64,000 nucleotides of DNA from Rosenbergiella metrosideri (GCF_022602565.1 NZ_JALBCV010000013.1:1-64000), one strand, 5' to 3'. Shown: positions 40,723 through 51,809, numbered from the stretch's first letter. A program made the numbers and translations. Notes: generated by a model not told the origin, from the letters alone.

Positions 40723-42573
40723 ATGGCGTTACTTCAAATCAGCGAACCTGGATTAAGTTCAGTTCCGCACCAGCGTCGTCTTGCGGCGGGTATCGACTTG
40801 GGGACCACTCACTCACTGGTTGCTACCGTGCGCAGTGGCGAAACGACGACCCTAGTCGATGCACAAGGGCGCGATCTGCTGCCGTCAGTGGTACGTTATA
40901 CCGCTGAGGAGACTATCGTTGGTTGGCAGGCCCGTGAACAAGCGGTGACCGATCCGGCTCATACCTTCAGTTCGGTTAAACGTCTACTTGGTCGCTCGCT
41001 GGTGGATGTGCAACAGCGTTATCCGCAACTGCCTTACCATTTCCACGCTAGCGAAAACGGTCTCCCCCTGATGTCCACTCCAGTTGGGCAGGTAAACCCT
41101 ATCTCTGTTTCTTCGGAAATCCTATCGACCCTCGCTAAGCGAGCGGAAGAGACTTTGGGCGGAGAATTAGAAGGCGTCGTGATTACGGTTCCTGCTTATT
41201 TCGACGATGCACAACGTCAGGGAACCAAAGATGCGGCGCGCTTAGCCGGTCTGAAGGTATTGCGCCTGCTCAATGAACCGACCGCAGCTGCCGTCGCTTA
41301 CGGTTTAGACTCTGGTCAGGAAGGGATTATCGCCGTTTATGATTTAGGTGGTGGGACCTTTGATATCTCTATTTTGCGTTTAAGCCGTGGTGTCTTTGAA
41401 GTACTGGCGACAGGGGGCGACTCCGCGCTGGGCGGTGACGATTTCGATCAGCTGGTGGCGCAATGGATTCAACAACAAGCTGGTATTACCGATCTCTCTG
41501 ATCGCCATTTACTGCGTGAAGTGCTGAATGCTGCGACTCAAGCGAAAATTGCGTTAAGTGACGCGTCAGAAACGACGATTACCGTCGGCGATTGGACGGG
41601 GGTGTTAACCCGAGAACAGTTCGAACAGCTGATTGCGCCATTAATTAAGCGCACCTTGCTAGCGTGCCGCCGTACGGTTAAAGATGCAGGTATTGAGGAA
41701 GATGAGATTGCGCAAGTGGTTATGGTCGGTGGATCAACCCGCGTTCCTGCTGTCCGTGAGCGTGTAGGCGAATTCTTCTCTCGTGAGCCGCTAACCTCTA
41801 TCGATCCTGATAAAGTGGTGGCCTTAGGCGCTGCGATCCAAGCGGATATTCTTGCCGGTAACAAACCGGATAGTGAAATGCTGCTACTGGATGTGATTCC
41901 GCTTTCTCTTGGTTTAGAGACTATGGGTGGCTTAGCGGAAAAAGTGATCCCGCGTAATACCACGATTCCCGTGGCACGTGCGCAGGAGTTCACTACCTTC
42001 AAAGATGGTCAAACAGCAATGAGTATCCATGTATTACAGGGCGAGCGTGAATTGGTGGAAGATTGCCGTTCACTCGCACGCTTTGCCTTACGAGGAATAC
42101 CCGCAATGCCTGCAGGGGGCGCGCATATCCGTGTCACCTTCCAAGTCGATGCCGATGGCTTGTTGAGTGTCAGCGCGATGGAGAAATCCACCGGAGTGGA
42201 AGCGTCAATCCAAGTTAAGCCATCTTATGGCCTGACGGAAAATGAGATTGCGACGATGCTTACCGACTCGATGACCCATGCACGGGACGATATTTCTGCC
42301 CGTAAAGTGGCGGAACAGAAAGTCGACGGTTTACGTGTATTAGAAAGTTTAGACGGTGCATTAGCAGAAGATGCGGCACTGCTGAGTGAAGAAGAACAGC
42401 AAGCAATTTCGTCAGCGCAAGCCGCCCTACGCGAAGCACTCGCTGGGTCTGATGCGCAACCTATTGCAGAAGCAATAAAACAACTCGATCAAGTTACCCA
42501 GAATTTCGCCGCGCAACGAATGGATAAATCTATTCGTCAAGCGTTGACCGGACATTCTGTGGATGAGGTTTAA
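40723..42573 (+). CDS. hscA: Hsp70-type chaperone HscA
   Basis: Specialised DnaK homolog that releases clusters from IscU. The ATPase domain has [28 protein letters not shown] and [14 protein letters not shown]; the substrate-binding domain and C-terminal lid follow. 616 residues, as in E. coli. fdx starts three bases after its end, so translation is probably coupled. Confidence 0.97.
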   Translation: MALLQISEPGLSSVPHQRRLAAGIDLGTTHSLVATVRSGETTTLVDAQGRDLLPSVVRYTAEETIVGWQAREQAVTDPAHTFSSVKRLLGRSLVDVQQRYPQLPYHFHASENGLPLMSTPVGQVNPISVSSEILSTLAKRAEETLGGELEGVVITVPAYFDDAQRQGTKDAARLAGLKVLRLLNEPTAAAVAYGLDSGQEGIIAVYDLGGGTFDISILRLSRGVFEVLATGGDSALGGDDFDQLVAQWIQQQAGITDLSDRHLLREVLNAATQAKIALSDASETTITVGDWTGVLTREQFEQLIAPLIKRTLLACRRTVKDAGIEEDEIAQVVMVGGSTRVPAVRERVGEFFSREPLTSIDPDKVVALGAAIQADILAGNKPDSEMLLLDVIPLSLGLETMGGLAEKVIPRNTTIPVARAQEFTTFKDGQTAMSIHVLQGERELVEDCRSLARFALRGIPAMPAGGAHIRVTFQVDADGLLSVSAMEKSTGVEASIQVKPSYGLTENEIATMLTDSMTHARDDISARKVAEQKVDGLRVLESLDGALAEDAALLSEEEQQAISSAQAALREALAGSDAQPIAEAIKQLDQVTQNFAAQRMDKSIRQALTGHSVDEV

Positions 42574-42575
42574 TT

Positions 42576-42911
42576 ATGCCAAAAGTAGTGATTTTACCCC
42601 ACGCCGATTTATTACCGGATGGCGGTGTTTATGATGCGACACCTGGAGAAACGATTCTGAATGTCGCGTTACGCAATGGAATCGATGTCGAGCATGCTTG
42701 TGAAAAATCTTGCGCCTGTACTACCTGCCACTGTGTGGTACGCGAAGGTTTTGACTCCTTAGCCGAAAGCTCCGAATTGGAAGATGACATGCTTGATAAG
42801 GCTTGGGGACTTGAACCAGAAAGCCGGTTAAGTTGCCAAGCACGGGTGACTGACGAAGACCTCACCGTCGAATTCCCACGCTATACCGTGAACCACGCAC
42901 GGGAACACTAA
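42576..42911 (+). CDS. fdx: [2Fe-2S] ferredoxin Fdx
   Basis: Electron donor for cluster assembly on IscU. The adrenodoxin-type Cys pattern is in [15 protein letters not shown], with the fourth ligand in SRLSCQARV. 111 residues. A 10-bp stem-loop separates it from iscX. Confidence 0.96.
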   Translation: MPKVVILPHADLLPDGGVYDATPGETILNVALRNGIDVEHACEKSCACTTCHCVVREGFDSLAESSELEDDMLDKAWGLEPESRLSCQARVTDEDLTVEFPRYTVNHAREH

Positions 42912-42921
42912 TTTATTCCTT

Positions 42922-42950
42922 ATCGGGCCAGACTTATCCTCTGGCCCGAT
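42922..42950. repeat. Stem-loop between fdx and iscX
   Basis: ATCGGGCCAG and CTGGCCCGAT form a perfect 10-bp stem with a 9-base loop and no T-run. Confidence 0.6.
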
Positions 42951-42969
42951 TGCTATGGAGAAAATAAGC

Positions 42970-43170
42970 ATGTCGATAAAATGGACAGATAGCCGTGAGA
43001 TTGGCGAAGCCTTATACGATCTTTATCCAGATACCGATCCTAAAACAGTAAGGTTTACTGATCTGCATGCCTGGATCTGTGAATTAGACGGTTTTGATGA
43101 CAATCCTAACGCATCAAACGAAAAAATATTAGAAGCGATTTTGTTAGTCTGGATTGACGAATACGAATAA
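42970..43170 (+). CDS. iscX: IscX (YfhJ)
   Basis: A 66-residue acidic protein that binds iron and IscS and tunes cluster assembly. The conserved [14 protein letters not shown] and [14 protein letters not shown] segments are present. I chose the ATG at 42970, which has GGAG upstream and matches E. coli's 66 residues; the ATG at 42955 overlaps that ribosome-binding site. Confidence 0.95.
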   Translation: MSIKWTDSREIGEALYDLYPDTDPKTVRFTDLHAWICELDGFDDNPNASNEKILEAILLVWIDEYE

Positions 43171-43185
43171 GTTTAGGAGTCAGCG

Positions 43186-44469
43186 ATGACCACAGCGATG
43201 CATTTACAATTAAGTCAGCAACCCGCAGCAGAGTGCTGGGGTGCCAAAGCTTTGATGAGTCCTCATGCTGAAGGGATGACAATCCATCTTGCCGAGGCAG
43301 AGAAAAATGGTGCGATACAGCGCGCCGCGCGTAAACTCGACCAACAAGGTATTCGCCACGTTGTGTTGAGTGGTGAGGGGTGGGATCTTGAAGCCTGTTG
43401 GGCGTTCTGGCAAGGTTTCCGCTCGCCGAAAGGGCAGCGTCAGGTCACTTGGCCGACGCTATCTGAAGCGGATCGCGCCGAACTCGACCACCGCTTGACG
43501 ATCATCGATTGGGTTCGCGATACCATCAATAAACCTGCGGAAGATCTGGGACCTCAAGAGTTGGCCCGTGCTGCGGTTGACCTGTTGAATAATGTTGCCC
43601 CCGATGCGGTCACCTACCGTATTCTAAAAGGCGACGAGCTTCGCGAACAAGGCTATCTTGGTCTCCATACCGTTGGTCGTGCTTCCACCCGTGCTCCAGC
43701 ATTATTAACCCTCGATTATAACCCGAGCGGCGACGATACAGCGCCGGTTTTCGCTTGCCTGGTCGGTAAAGGGATCACCTTCGATACGGGCGGCTATAGC
43801 CTTAAACCAAGCGTTCCTATGGACTCGATGAAGTCAGATATGGGCGGTGCAGCTACCCTGACCGGTGCGTTAGCCTTAGCGATTGCTCGCGGTTTAACAA
43901 AGCGTGTGAAACTGATTCTTTGCTGTGCAGATAATATGGTCAGCGGTAATGCAATGCGTCTGGGCGATATTATCCATTATCGTAACGGTAAGTCGGTTGA
44001 GGTGATGAACACCGATGCTGAAGGCCGTTTAGTCTTGGCGGACGGGTTAATTGATGCCAGCGCACAACAGCCTGAATTATTGATCGATGCAGCGACCCTT
44101 ACCGGTGCAGCGAAAATGGCGCTTGGCAATGATTATCATGCGCTCTTTAGTTTTGATGATATCGCGGCACAATCACTGCTGCACAGTGCAGGTATCGAAG
44201 GAGAGAGCTTCTGGCGCTTACCGGTTGAGGAATTCCACCGTCAGCACTTGCCTTCCAATTTTGCTGATCTCAATAATATCGCAAGTCCTGCGCACACGGC
44301 TGGCGCGAGCAGTGCAGCTGCCTTTCTTTCTTGGTTCGTGACCGAGTATAAAAAAGGGTGGTTACATATCGACTGTTCAGCCACCTATCGTAAGGCTGGT
44401 GTCGAGCAGTGGTCAGCGGGGGCCACGGGAATTGGCGTGCGTACCTTAGCAAATCTGCTATTAAAATAA
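43186..44469 (+). CDS. pepB: Peptidase B (M17 aminopeptidase)
   Basis: Cytosolic leucine-aminopeptidase-type metallopeptidase that degrades peptides to amino acids. Metal and catalytic residues lie in [29 protein letters not shown] and the family signature [14 protein letters not shown]. 427 residues, as in E. coli. It follows iscX by 15 bases and is probably read through from the isc operon at some level. Confidence 0.95.
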   Translation: MTTAMHLQLSQQPAAECWGAKALMSPHAEGMTIHLAEAEKNGAIQRAARKLDQQGIRHVVLSGEGWDLEACWAFWQGFRSPKGQRQVTWPTLSEADRAELDHRLTIIDWVRDTINKPAEDLGPQELARAAVDLLNNVAPDAVTYRILKGDELREQGYLGLHTVGRASTRAPALLTLDYNPSGDDTAPVFACLVGKGITFDTGGYSLKPSVPMDSMKSDMGGAATLTGALALAIARGLTKRVKLILCCADNMVSGNAMRLGDIIHYRNGKSVEVMNTDAEGRLVLADGLIDASAQQPELLIDAATLTGAAKMALGNDYHALFSFDDIAAQSLLHSAGIEGESFWRLPVEEFHRQHLPSNFADLNNIASPAHTAGASSAAAFLSWFVTEYKKGWLHIDCSATYRKAGVEQWSAGATGIGVRTLANLLLK

Positions 44470-44476
44470 TCTGCGG

Positions 44477-44495
44477 GGCAGGCGTAATGCCTGCC
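44477..44495. repeat. Stem-loop between pepB and sseB
   Basis: GGCAGGC and GCCTGCC form a 7-bp G+C stem with a 5-base loop. GATTTTG follows, so weak termination on the plus strand is possible. Confidence 0.5.
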
Positions 44496-44512
44496 GATTT
44501 TGAGAGCCTATT

Positions 44513-45280
44513 ATGTCCGTTGAATTGGAAAAACTGTTGGCGCAAGCGGCCACTGAACCCGCACATCGACCTGCTTTTTTTCAGGCATTATTGGATGCTG
44601 ATGTCTGGGTCTTAGGTCGTAGCGTTGCACAACCATTGACTGCCGACTCGGGCGTCGAATTAACGCATTGGGAGAAGGCGGATGGCGAAAGCGTCATTCC
44701 TTTTTTCACCTCTGAACAAATGCTTAATGAGGTATGTGAGTTGGGAGAGCCTTGGGTTAAGCTACCCGTTAAAACGCTCTTCGAGCTAACGCGAGGTGAC
44801 AACCTATTCCTTAATCCTAAATGCAGTATAGGCAAAGAGTTTTCTGCCAGCGAAATTGCCGCCTTATTAGATAATCGCGGTGATGCGCTCTCTGAACAAC
44901 ACGTCATTGAAGGCGGGGAAACCCTACTGGTCTCGGCAATCGATGAGCTTCCTGCGCAGCTCGTCAGCTCCCTCACCACTCTGTTTGCGGGACTCAAGCC
45001 AGTGCGCCGTGCCTTTCTGGCCGAAATACGGGAAGGAGAGGGGTTACCGGCCAATTTACTGCTAGGGATTGAAGCCGACGGTGAGATTGACGCGATTATT
45101 CAGCAAGCGGGTCAAGTCGCGGTGGACACCTTAGCCGACGATGCCTTAATCGATCTGTGTGAGATTACTGATCAGCCTTCCGGTGTCAGTCACTTCTTTA
45201 CAGCGCACATCACCCCATTCTATGAACGACGTTGGGGCAGTTTCCTGCGAGATTTTAAGGGTAGCCAGCGAATCTTGTAG
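44513..45280 (+). CDS. sseB: SseB-family protein
   Basis: A 255-residue soluble protein of the enterobacterial SseB family (named for enhancing serine sensitivity). It has an N-terminal SseB domain (about 1-120, with the FTSEQMLNEV segment) and a C-terminal domain ending HITPFYERRWGSFLRDF. The molecular function is unknown. Keeps the usual pepB-sseB neighbourhood; sseA follows after a 700-base gap on the other strand. Confidence 0.9.
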   Translation: MSVELEKLLAQAATEPAHRPAFFQALLDADVWVLGRSVAQPLTADSGVELTHWEKADGESVIPFFTSEQMLNEVCELGEPWVKLPVKTLFELTRGDNLFLNPKCSIGKEFSASEIAALLDNRGDALSEQHVIEGGETLLVSAIDELPAQLVSSLTTLFAGLKPVRRAFLAEIREGEGLPANLLLGIEADGEIDAIIQQAGQVAVDTLADDALIDLCEITDQPSGVSHFFTAHITPFYERRWGSFLRDFKGSQRIL

Positions 45281-45483
45281 ACGCGAGCGACCCCCGAAAG
45301 TTGGATAACCAACCCCAAGGGGTTTGTCTTAATAGCAAATACGTCACCGTTTGCTCCTAGGCTGCTACCGCTATTTATTGACTATCAATGTGATCATTAA
45401 TGGTTGCCAGCCAACACCCTTATACTTCATCAAATCCTGATAGGTGAAGTGGTGGCTTACACGCTCTTCGGTGACGGTTCTTT

Positions 45484-45792
45484 CTATGGTTTTGACTGCG
45501 CCATGGCAGCAGAAGGGGCATCTGCTACCAGTCGGCGTAAGTGAGACATATCAACCGACGATTCTGCATGATATAGGCTGTAGTTAGCTTGTAAATTAAG
45601 CCAAAATTTAGGGGTATTCCCTAACACGGCGATAACTTAACCGCCATATCAGGCGTTACTATTGTTTGGCCGTTAAGTAACCGGTGTGCAGAGGATGGGG
45701 AGATGTTCATCGCTCTAGAAAATTCACGAGTGCCTATATTTATGTCCTCAAGAAGGGGATTGAGAAAACGATGCAGGCGGTCGCCTAATCAT
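45484..45792 (-). pseudogene. HigA-type antitoxin remnant (XRE family), frameshifted
   Basis: Three frames together give a HigA-like helix-turn-helix antitoxin. ATG 45792 starts MIRRPP; a shifted frame then gives LHRFLNPLLED, REFSRAMNISPSSAHRLLNG and TPDMAVKLS. A second shift near 45632 restores AVLGNTPKFWLNLQANY and SLYHAESSVDMSHLRRL, ending at the stop 45484-45486. The FWLNLQ block is a hallmark of the HigA/VapI family. No intact HigB toxin is visible. The rest of the sseB-sseA gap (45281-45982) has no recognisable gene. Confidence 0.65.
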
Positions 45793-45982
45793 TCGCTAAA
45801 CACTGTTGGACGCGGCCTCAAAGTGGGTAAGGCACGATGGGCATTACCACCGTGCCTAACGCGAACCGAAACCGGCCATTTTGAAGCTATAGATCCTTAA
45901 CGTTCCAAATAAGATATTAACAGGCTCCGTTACGCTCACTTGATTTCCATCTTAACGACTTGTCATTCCCGCGGTTGCCCGC

Positions 45983-46825
45983 CTAAGGTCTTACAGGTAA
46001 ATCGTCGCGGCTTCCCCATTCGCCCCAAGAACCATCATAAAGGCTGACCTGATGCTGACCCAGTTGGTATAAAGCGAGTAACACTACCACTGCGGTAACG
46101 CCTGATCCGCAGGTGACGACAGCTGGCTGCGTGGTATCGACGCCTGCCTGCTGGAACAGGGCTTGTAACTGTTCGTTCTCTTTCAAACGGCCTTCGCTGA
46201 CCAAGTGGTCCCAAGGTAGATTAAGGCTGTTAGGGATATGCCCGCGACGTAATCCGGGACGAGGTTCATCGACTTCGGCGTTAAAACGTGGAGCAGAGCG
46301 TGCATCGATAATTTGCATGCCACCTTCGTGACTCAGGAGTAACATTTTAGTCAGAGGGACGACGGCGTCATCAGCTACCTGAACCTCGAATTGCGTTGGC
46401 GGTAAGGTGACTTCGCCGGTGGCGAGCGGTAAGTTTGCTTGTTGCCAAGCCTTCAAACCGCCGGCCAATATCGATACCTTTTCGACACCGAAGTGACGTA
46501 GCATCCACCAAGCACGCGGCGCAGAAAAGAGATTTCCCTCATCGTAAACGATAAGATGCTTTTCATGATCGACCCCAAGTTCTCGCATCGCGACGGCAAA
46601 ATGATCCGCACGAGGTAACATATGGGGATAGGGGCTATGGTTATCAGAGAGATGTTCGATATTGAAGAAGACTGCCTCAGGGAGATGCCCCGCATGGTAT
46701 TCACTCTCAACGTTACGAACCCGTTCTTGTCCTGGGGGTAATAATCGGGCATCGATGACCTGTATCCCGGTATCGTTGAGGTGGTCAGCCAGCCAGTGCG
46801 GCGTAACGAAAACAGTATGACTCAT
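45983..46825 (-). CDS. sseA: 3-mercaptopyruvate sulfurtransferase
   Basis: Two tandem rhodanese domains. The catalytic Cys is in the active-site loop VTCGSGVTAVV near the C-terminus; the N-terminal domain begins VSPHW-like (FVTPHWLADHL). It moves sulfur from 3-mercaptopyruvate to thiols. The start ATG at 46825 follows GGAGTGGAGAGACA and gives 280 residues; the longer open frame to 46906 is not needed. pbpC and yfhM, neighbours in E. coli, are absent. Confidence 0.95.
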   Translation of the reverse strand: MSHTVFVTPHWLADHLNDTGIQVIDARLLPPGQERVRNVESEYHAGHLPEAVFFNIEHLSDNHSPYPHMLPRADHFAVAMRELGVDHEKHLIVYDEGNLFSAPRAWWMLRHFGVEKVSILAGGLKAWQQANLPLATGEVTLPPTQFEVQVADDAVVPLTKMLLLSHEGGMQIIDARSAPRFNAEVDEPRPGLRRGHIPNSLNLPWDHLVSEGRLKENEQLQALFQQAGVDTTQPAVVTCGSGVTAVVVLLALYQLGQHQVSLYDGSWGEWGSRDDLPVRP

Positions 46826-47098
46826 TGTCTCTCCACTCCTAAAAATATCAAGACGAACAGAGTGACAAAGCTTGCCCAATTTGTCACGGAGCTTTTTAGT
46901 CCGCATCGGGTTAAGGTATGAACACTGTGAGATACCACTAAGGAAGAAAATAATTAAGGCAAAATGATAAAAAATAATGGATTAACCTAGGCAACGGCGC
47001 GTTTGCCACCTATAATCGGCGCCGTTTCTCACTATCGTCGTTCGTCAACTGTGTCAGGACGGCGTTAGGGTATTTTGCAAGCTCAGACTGAGGTCACT

Positions 47099-47530
47099 AT
47101 GACAATCGAACGTACTTTTTCTATCATTAAGCCAAACGCCGTTGCTAAAAATGTAATTGGTGCAATCTACAACCGTTTTGAAAGCGCTGGCTTCAAAATC
47201 GTGGGCGCTAAAATGCTGCAACTGACTAAAGAGCAAGCAGAAGGCTTCTACGCTGAGCACAAAGGCCGCCCATTCTTTGATGGTCTGGTTGAGTTCATGA
47301 CTTCTGGTCCAGTTGTTGTTTCCGTTTTAGAAGGCGAAAACGCTATCCAACGTCACCGTGACCTGATGGGCGCAACTAACCCAGACAACGCATTAGCAGG
47401 TACTCTGCGCGCGGATTACGCTGACAGCTTCACCGAAAACGCAACACACGGTTCTGACTCTGCTGAGTCTGCAGCACGTGAAATTGCTTACTTCTTCTCT
47501 GCTGAAGAAGTGTGCGCACGTACTCGTTAA
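47099..47530 (+). CDS. ndk: Nucleoside diphosphate kinase
   Basis: Balances nucleoside triphosphate pools by phosphate transfer through a phospho-His. The active-site His is in [12 protein letters not shown], near residue 117; the N-terminus [17 protein letters not shown] is diagnostic. 143 residues, as in E. coli. The ATG follows TGAGGTCACT. A TATAAT at 47011-47016 may be its -10 box. A strong terminator follows. Confidence 0.97.
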   Translation: MTIERTFSIIKPNAVAKNVIGAIYNRFESAGFKIVGAKMLQLTKEQAEGFYAEHKGRPFFDGLVEFMTSGPVVVSVLEGENAIQRHRDLMGATNPDNALAGTLRADYADSFTENATHGSDSAESAAREIAYFFSAEEVCARTR

Positions 47531-47585
47531 TTTTTAACGCGTCGCACGCAGTACATTCGCATCTGATTACAGATGGATGTACACT

Positions 47586-47622
47586 ACGCACCCCCTTGCT
47601 TTGTGAGGGGGTGCGTTTTTTT
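47586..47622 (+). terminator. Terminator of ndk
   Basis: ACGCACCCCC (47586-47595) and GGGGGTGCGT (47607-47616) form a 10-bp stem, followed by seven T. Confidence 0.9.
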
Positions 47623-47678
47623 ACATTATCAATTCCTTTTACGTGCCATAACGTGTAACAACGAGGCCAGAGATTATT

Positions 47679-48848
47679 ATGTCAGACTCTATCACCACCC
47701 CAGAAATTTTCGCGCCAGCTATTACGCCTGTTAAATCCACCAAGGTTAACTTACTTGACCTGAATCGCACAGAAATGCGCAAGTTTGTCGCATCCCTAGG
47801 CGAAAAGCCTTTCCGTGCAGATCAGATTATGAAGTGGATTTACCACTACTGCTGTGACGATTTTGAGCAAATGACGGATATCAATAAAAAATTCCGTCAA
47901 AAACTGAGTGACATGGCAGAGATCCGTGCACCAGAAGTTGCGGAAGAGATGCGTTCTTCAGATGGGACGATCAAGTGGGCGATACGAGTCGGCGATCAGT
48001 TAGTTGAGACCGTTTATATTCCAGAAAAAGACCGTGCGACCTTATGTGTTTCTTCACAAGTCGGCTGTGCTTTGGAGTGTAAGTTCTGCTCGACTGCGCA
48101 ACAGGGATTCAACCGTAACTTAAAAGTGTCGGAAATTATCGGACAAGTTTGGCGCGCGGCGAAAATTATCGGTGCGGCGAAAGTGACCGGTCAGCGCCCA
48201 ATCACCAACGTAGTGATGATGGGGATGGGCGAACCCTTGCTTAACCTTACTAACGTCGTCCCAGCGATGGAAATTATGCTCGACGATTTCGGTTTTGGCT
48301 TATCTAAACGCCGCGTCACACTCTCCACCTCAGGCGTTGTCCCTGCGCTGGATAAGCTCGGTGATATGATCGACGTGGCCTTGGCCATCTCTTTGCACGC
48401 GTCGAATGACAAAGTCCGCGACGAAATCGTACCGATTAATAAGAAGTACAACATTGAAGCTTTCTTAGCCGCCGTGAAACGTTATATTGGTAAGTCTAAT
48501 GCTAACCAAGGCCGAGTGACCATCGAATATGTGATGCTCGACCATGTCAACGACAGTACCGATGACGCCCATGAACTGGCCGAGTTATTAAAAGATACGC
48601 CGAGTAAAATTAACTTAATCCCATGGAACCCCTTCCCAGGAGCCCCTTATGGGCGCAGCTCTAATAGCCGTATCGACCGCTTTTCAAAGGTATTAATGGA
48701 TTACGGTTTTACTACCATTGTCCGTAAGACCCGTGGTGACGATATTGATGCGGCATGTGGCCAGTTAGCCGGTGATGTTATCGATCGGACTAAACGGACC
48801 CTGCGTAAGAAAATGGCAGGTGAACAAATTTCTGTGAAAGCCCTCTAG
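47679..48848 (+). CDS. rlmN: Dual-specificity RNA methyltransferase RlmN
   Basis: Radical-SAM enzyme that makes m2A2503 in 23S rRNA and m2A37 in some tRNAs. The CxxxCxxC cluster motif is in [11 protein letters not shown]. The catalytic Cys residues are CVSSQVGC-associated and, near the C-terminus, DIDAACGQL. 389 residues. Typical rlmN-pilW-rodZ-ispG context. Confidence 0.96.
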   Translation: MSDSITTPEIFAPAITPVKSTKVNLLDLNRTEMRKFVASLGEKPFRADQIMKWIYHYCCDDFEQMTDINKKFRQKLSDMAEIRAPEVAEEMRSSDGTIKWAIRVGDQLVETVYIPEKDRATLCVSSQVGCALECKFCSTAQQGFNRNLKVSEIIGQVWRAAKIIGAAKVTGQRPITNVVMMGMGEPLLNLTNVVPAMEIMLDDFGFGLSKRRVTLSTSGVVPALDKLGDMIDVALAISLHASNDKVRDEIVPINKKYNIEAFLAAVKRYIGKSNANQGRVTIEYVMLDHVNDSTDDAHELAELLKDTPSKINLIPWNPFPGAPYGRSSNSRIDRFSKVLMDYGFTTIVRKTRGDDIDAACGQLAGDVIDRTKRTLRKKMAGEQISVKAL

Positions 48849-48926
48849 CCCTAAGCGAAAGGGAACTCCGCCACTGTACTGATTCTGTCATGCTAGCGCT
48901 TAGTCAAGGATGATAAGGGCTAGTAA

Positions 48927-49355
48927 ATGACTAAATGGAAAGGGGCAGTGGTGGTGGTAAGTTTACTGGCGGGCTGCCAGCACTATTCAGCGGTAGAACA
49001 GAGCGTGGCCATGCGGCGCTATCTTGGGGAACAATACCTTCAGATAAACCAACTCACCCACGCCGAACGGAACTTTCGTAAAGTGGTGGCCCTCCAGCCG
49101 AATAATGCTCACGGATGGTGGGGGCTAGCACAGATAGCCGCACAGCAAGGGGACACCTCAAAGGCTGTTTCGTATTATCAACGTGCTTTTAAGATGGCTC
49201 CAGAAAATACCCAGCTAAGTGATAATTACGGTGCTTTTCTTTGTACTTTAGGGCAGTATGATGAAGCTCGACGTATTGTTAAACGTGATGAAAAAACAGT
49301 AGGTAATCAAAACAGTGGAAAAGAAAATCCCTGTTTACCGGACTCGTCACGATAG
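48927..49355 (+). CDS. pilW: PilW/PilF-like TPR lipoprotein, C-terminally shortened
   Basis: A lipoprotein signal peptide ends SLLAGC, so Cys17 would be lipidated. Two tetratricopeptide repeats follow (HAERNFRKVVALQPNNAHGW and TSKAVSYYQRAFKMAPENTQL). The rlmN-pilW-rodZ position is standard for the pilotin-like protein PilW/PilF of type IV pili. Usual length is about 250 residues. Here it is 142, and the match ends after GQYDEAR, with a polar tail before the stop. The gene is probably truncated. In an enterobacterium without other visible pilus genes its role is unclear. Confidence 0.7.
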   Translation: MTKWKGAVVVVSLLAGCQHYSAVEQSVAMRRYLGEQYLQINQLTHAERNFRKVVALQPNNAHGWWGLAQIAAQQGDTSKAVSYYQRAFKMAPENTQLSDNYGAFLCTLGQYDEARRIVKRDEKTVGNQNSGKENPCLPDSSR

Positions 49356-49604
49356 CGGCAGCATCATGCTAGTCATGCCATCGCCAGAGTGAGTAGTGTT
49401 GAGTGGGAAGGTAACATGAGTCGTATCCGGATAAGCTTAACACTATTCTAGAAACGCACTATCATTATACTTATTCACTGAACAGAATGATGTAAACCAT
49501 GAATTTATCGCCGTGCAACGCCGTACTCGGTCGCCAGCGTCACAGACCCATTACCGTTAGCGCGAACTTTTCACCCTCGATACAGTACTGACGTTATATT
49601 GCGA

Positions 49605-50597
49605 ATGAATACTGAAGCCAACCAAGACATCATCAAAAAATCTGCGGGTGAGCGTTTACGTCAAGCCCGTGAAGCCAAAGGTATGACGCAACAGAACGTT
49701 GCCGATAGACTCTGCCTCAAGCTCTCTACAGTGCGAGATATCGAAGATGATAAAGCGCCTGCTGAACTTGCCGTGACCTTTTTACGCGGGTATATCCGCT
49801 CTTATGCACGCCTAGTGCAAATCCCAGAAACCGAATTACTGCCCGAAGCCCCGCAACACGCGCCGATACGTCCAGCAAAAATCACGCCGATGCAGAATTA
49901 CTCGCTCAATAGCCGTCGCAGTAGAAAAAAACGCGATGGGCTACTCACGACGTTCACTTGGTTAATTATTTTTGTCGTGGTGGGACTTACGGTAGCGTGG
50001 TGGTGGCAGAATCATAAAGCCGCGCAAAGTGAATTAACGAATAGCGTGTCGACGCAAGAAAACGAAGGAACCGGTACTAGTCAGTCCATTCCATTATCCA
50101 CCGATCCGTCGTCTCAGCAAGCCACACAAAGTGAGTCTCAACCTGCGGCGACCGATGCGCAGCCAGAACCGGCCGCACCATCAGAAACGACGCCTTCCGC
50201 GTCAACCGCACCCGCTAACGATAATAGCGCAGCAGCGCCAGCGGCGGTGAATCCGACACAAACCTCGCCGACGCCCCAAACGCCAGCAGTTTCAACGTCT
50301 CTTCCTGCGCAACCTGCCACGACGGCTGATAATGCGCCACAGACCCCTGCTAGCCCAGATGCTATCACCTTACAATTTACCGGCGACTGCTGGTTGGAAG
50401 TCAGTGATGCGAGCGGTAAAAAATTATTCAGTGGCTTACAACACAATGGTGGTGCTTTAAACCTCACTGGTAAGCTTCCCTATCATCTAAAAATCGGCGC
50501 TCCTGCATCAGTCTCGGTCCAGTTCCGTGGTCAACCCGTTGATCTCAGCCGTTTTGTTCATCGTAATCAGGTAGCACGTCTGAATGTTGGCGCGTAA
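49605..50597 (+). CDS. rodZ: Cytoskeleton protein RodZ
   Basis: Bitopic membrane protein that links MreB to the cell-wall synthesis machinery and keeps rod shape. The cytoplasmic N-terminus has an XRE-type helix-turn-helix (LRQAREAKGMTQQNVADRL), a transmembrane helix lies at about residues 108-130, and a long Thr/Pro/Ala/Gln-rich periplasmic linker leads to a C-terminal DUF4115 domain (TLQFTGDCWLEVSDASG). 330 residues from the ATG at 49605. Followed by ispG. Confidence 0.93.
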   Translation: MNTEANQDIIKKSAGERLRQAREAKGMTQQNVADRLCLKLSTVRDIEDDKAPAELAVTFLRGYIRSYARLVQIPETELLPEAPQHAPIRPAKITPMQNYSLNSRRSRKKRDGLLTTFTWLIIFVVVGLTVAWWWQNHKAAQSELTNSVSTQENEGTGTSQSIPLSTDPSSQQATQSESQPAATDAQPEPAAPSETTPSASTAPANDNSAAAPAAVNPTQTSPTPQTPAVSTSLPAQPATTADNAPQTPASPDAITLQFTGDCWLEVSDASGKKLFSGLQHNGGALNLTGKLPYHLKIGAPASVSVQFRGQPVDLSRFVHRNQVARLNVGA

Positions 50598-50628
50598 GCG
50601 CTAACCTTGAGACAAGTGGAGAAAAGCT

Positions 50629-51750
50629 ATGCATAACGAGGCTCCCATTAACCGTCGTAAATCGACTCGTATTTATGTCGGTAAGGTGCCAATCGGCGAT
50701 GGGGCTCCCATCGCTGTACAATCAATGACCAATACCCGTACCACCGATGTTGAAGCAACGGTCAATCAGATTAGAGCGCTAGAGCGCGTCGGTGCGGATA
50801 TTGTACGTGTTTCTGTTCCTACTATGGATGCGGCAGAAGCCTTCAAGCTGATTAAGCAACAAGTGAATCTGCCCTTAGTGGCAGATATCCATTTCGATTA
50901 CCGTATCGCTCTTAAAGTGGCAGAGTACGGTGTTGATTGCTTACGGATCAACCCAGGAAATATCGGTAATAACGAACGTATTCGTCAAGTTGTGGATTGC
51001 GCTCGGGATCATAATATCCCGATCCGTATCGGCGTAAATGCCGGATCATTAGAAAAAGATCTGCAGGAAAAATATGGCGAACCGACGCCACAGGCACTGG
51101 TTGAATCTGCACTGCGTCATGTTGAACATTTAGATCGTCTAAACTTCGATCAGTTCAAAGTCAGTGTCAAAGCCTCTGATGTGTTTTTAGCGGTTGAATC
51201 CTATCGTCTGCTGGCACAACAGATTAAACAACCACTGCACTTAGGTATCACAGAAGCAGGCGGCGCACGTGCCGGAGCGGTGAAATCGGCGATTGGGTTA
51301 GGTTTATTGCTGTCTGAAGGCATTGGCGATACGTTACGTGTCTCACTGGCGGCTGATCCAATTGAAGAGATCAAAGTGGGCTTTGATATCTTAAAATCGC
51401 TACGTATTCGTTCACGTGGAATTAACTTTATCGCTTGCCCAACCTGTTCACGTCAAGAGTTTGATGTTATCGGTACGGTTAATGCTTTAGAACAGCGTTT
51501 AGAAGATATCATTACGCCTATGGATGTCTCGATTATCGGCTGCGTGGTCAATGGACCGGGCGAGGCGACTGTCTCCACCCTCGGCGTTACCGGTGGTAAT
51601 AAAAAAAGCGGATTCTACGAAGATGGGGTACGTCAACGTGATCGTCTAGATAATAACGATATGATTGACCAACTCGAAGCCCGTATCCGTGCAAAAGCCT
51701 CGATGCTGGACGAAAATGCGCGGATTGCGATCCAGCACCTAGATAACTAA
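50629..51750 (+). CDS. ispG: 4-hydroxy-3-methylbut-2-enyl-diphosphate synthase (IspG/GcpE)
   Basis: [4Fe-4S] enzyme, penultimate step of the MEP isoprenoid pathway. Cluster Cys lie in [11 protein letters not shown] and [10 protein letters not shown]. 373 residues. The N-terminal TIM barrel has the [10 protein letters not shown] segment. It depends on the Isc system encoded nearby. GTGGAG precedes the ATG. Confidence 0.96.
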   Translation: MHNEAPINRRKSTRIYVGKVPIGDGAPIAVQSMTNTRTTDVEATVNQIRALERVGADIVRVSVPTMDAAEAFKLIKQQVNLPLVADIHFDYRIALKVAEYGVDCLRINPGNIGNNERIRQVVDCARDHNIPIRIGVNAGSLEKDLQEKYGEPTPQALVESALRHVEHLDRLNFDQFKVSVKASDVFLAVESYRLLAQQIKQPLHLGITEAGGARAGAVKSAIGLGLLLSEGIGDTLRVSLAADPIEEIKVGFDILKSLRIRSRGINFIACPTCSRQEFDVIGTVNALEQRLEDIITPMDVSIIGCVVNGPGEATVSTLGVTGGNKKSGFYEDGVRQRDRLDNNDMIDQLEARIRAKASMLDENARIAIQHLDN

Positions 51751-51758
51751 TCATTTAA

Positions 51759-51784
51759 CTGGGCAGTAATGCCCTGTTTTTTTA
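51759..51784 (+). terminator. Terminator-like hairpin between ispG and hisS
   Basis: GGGCA and TGCCC pair around GTAA, and a run of seven T follows after one G. Confidence 0.65.
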
Positions 51785-51809
51785 GCATTTGAAATAAAGA
51801 GATTGTAAC

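Noticed and set aside
45703-45900. Plus-strand frame of 65 codons in the sseB-sseA gap
   Set aside because: It is antisense to the HigA-like remnant, which has clear family motifs on the minus strand.
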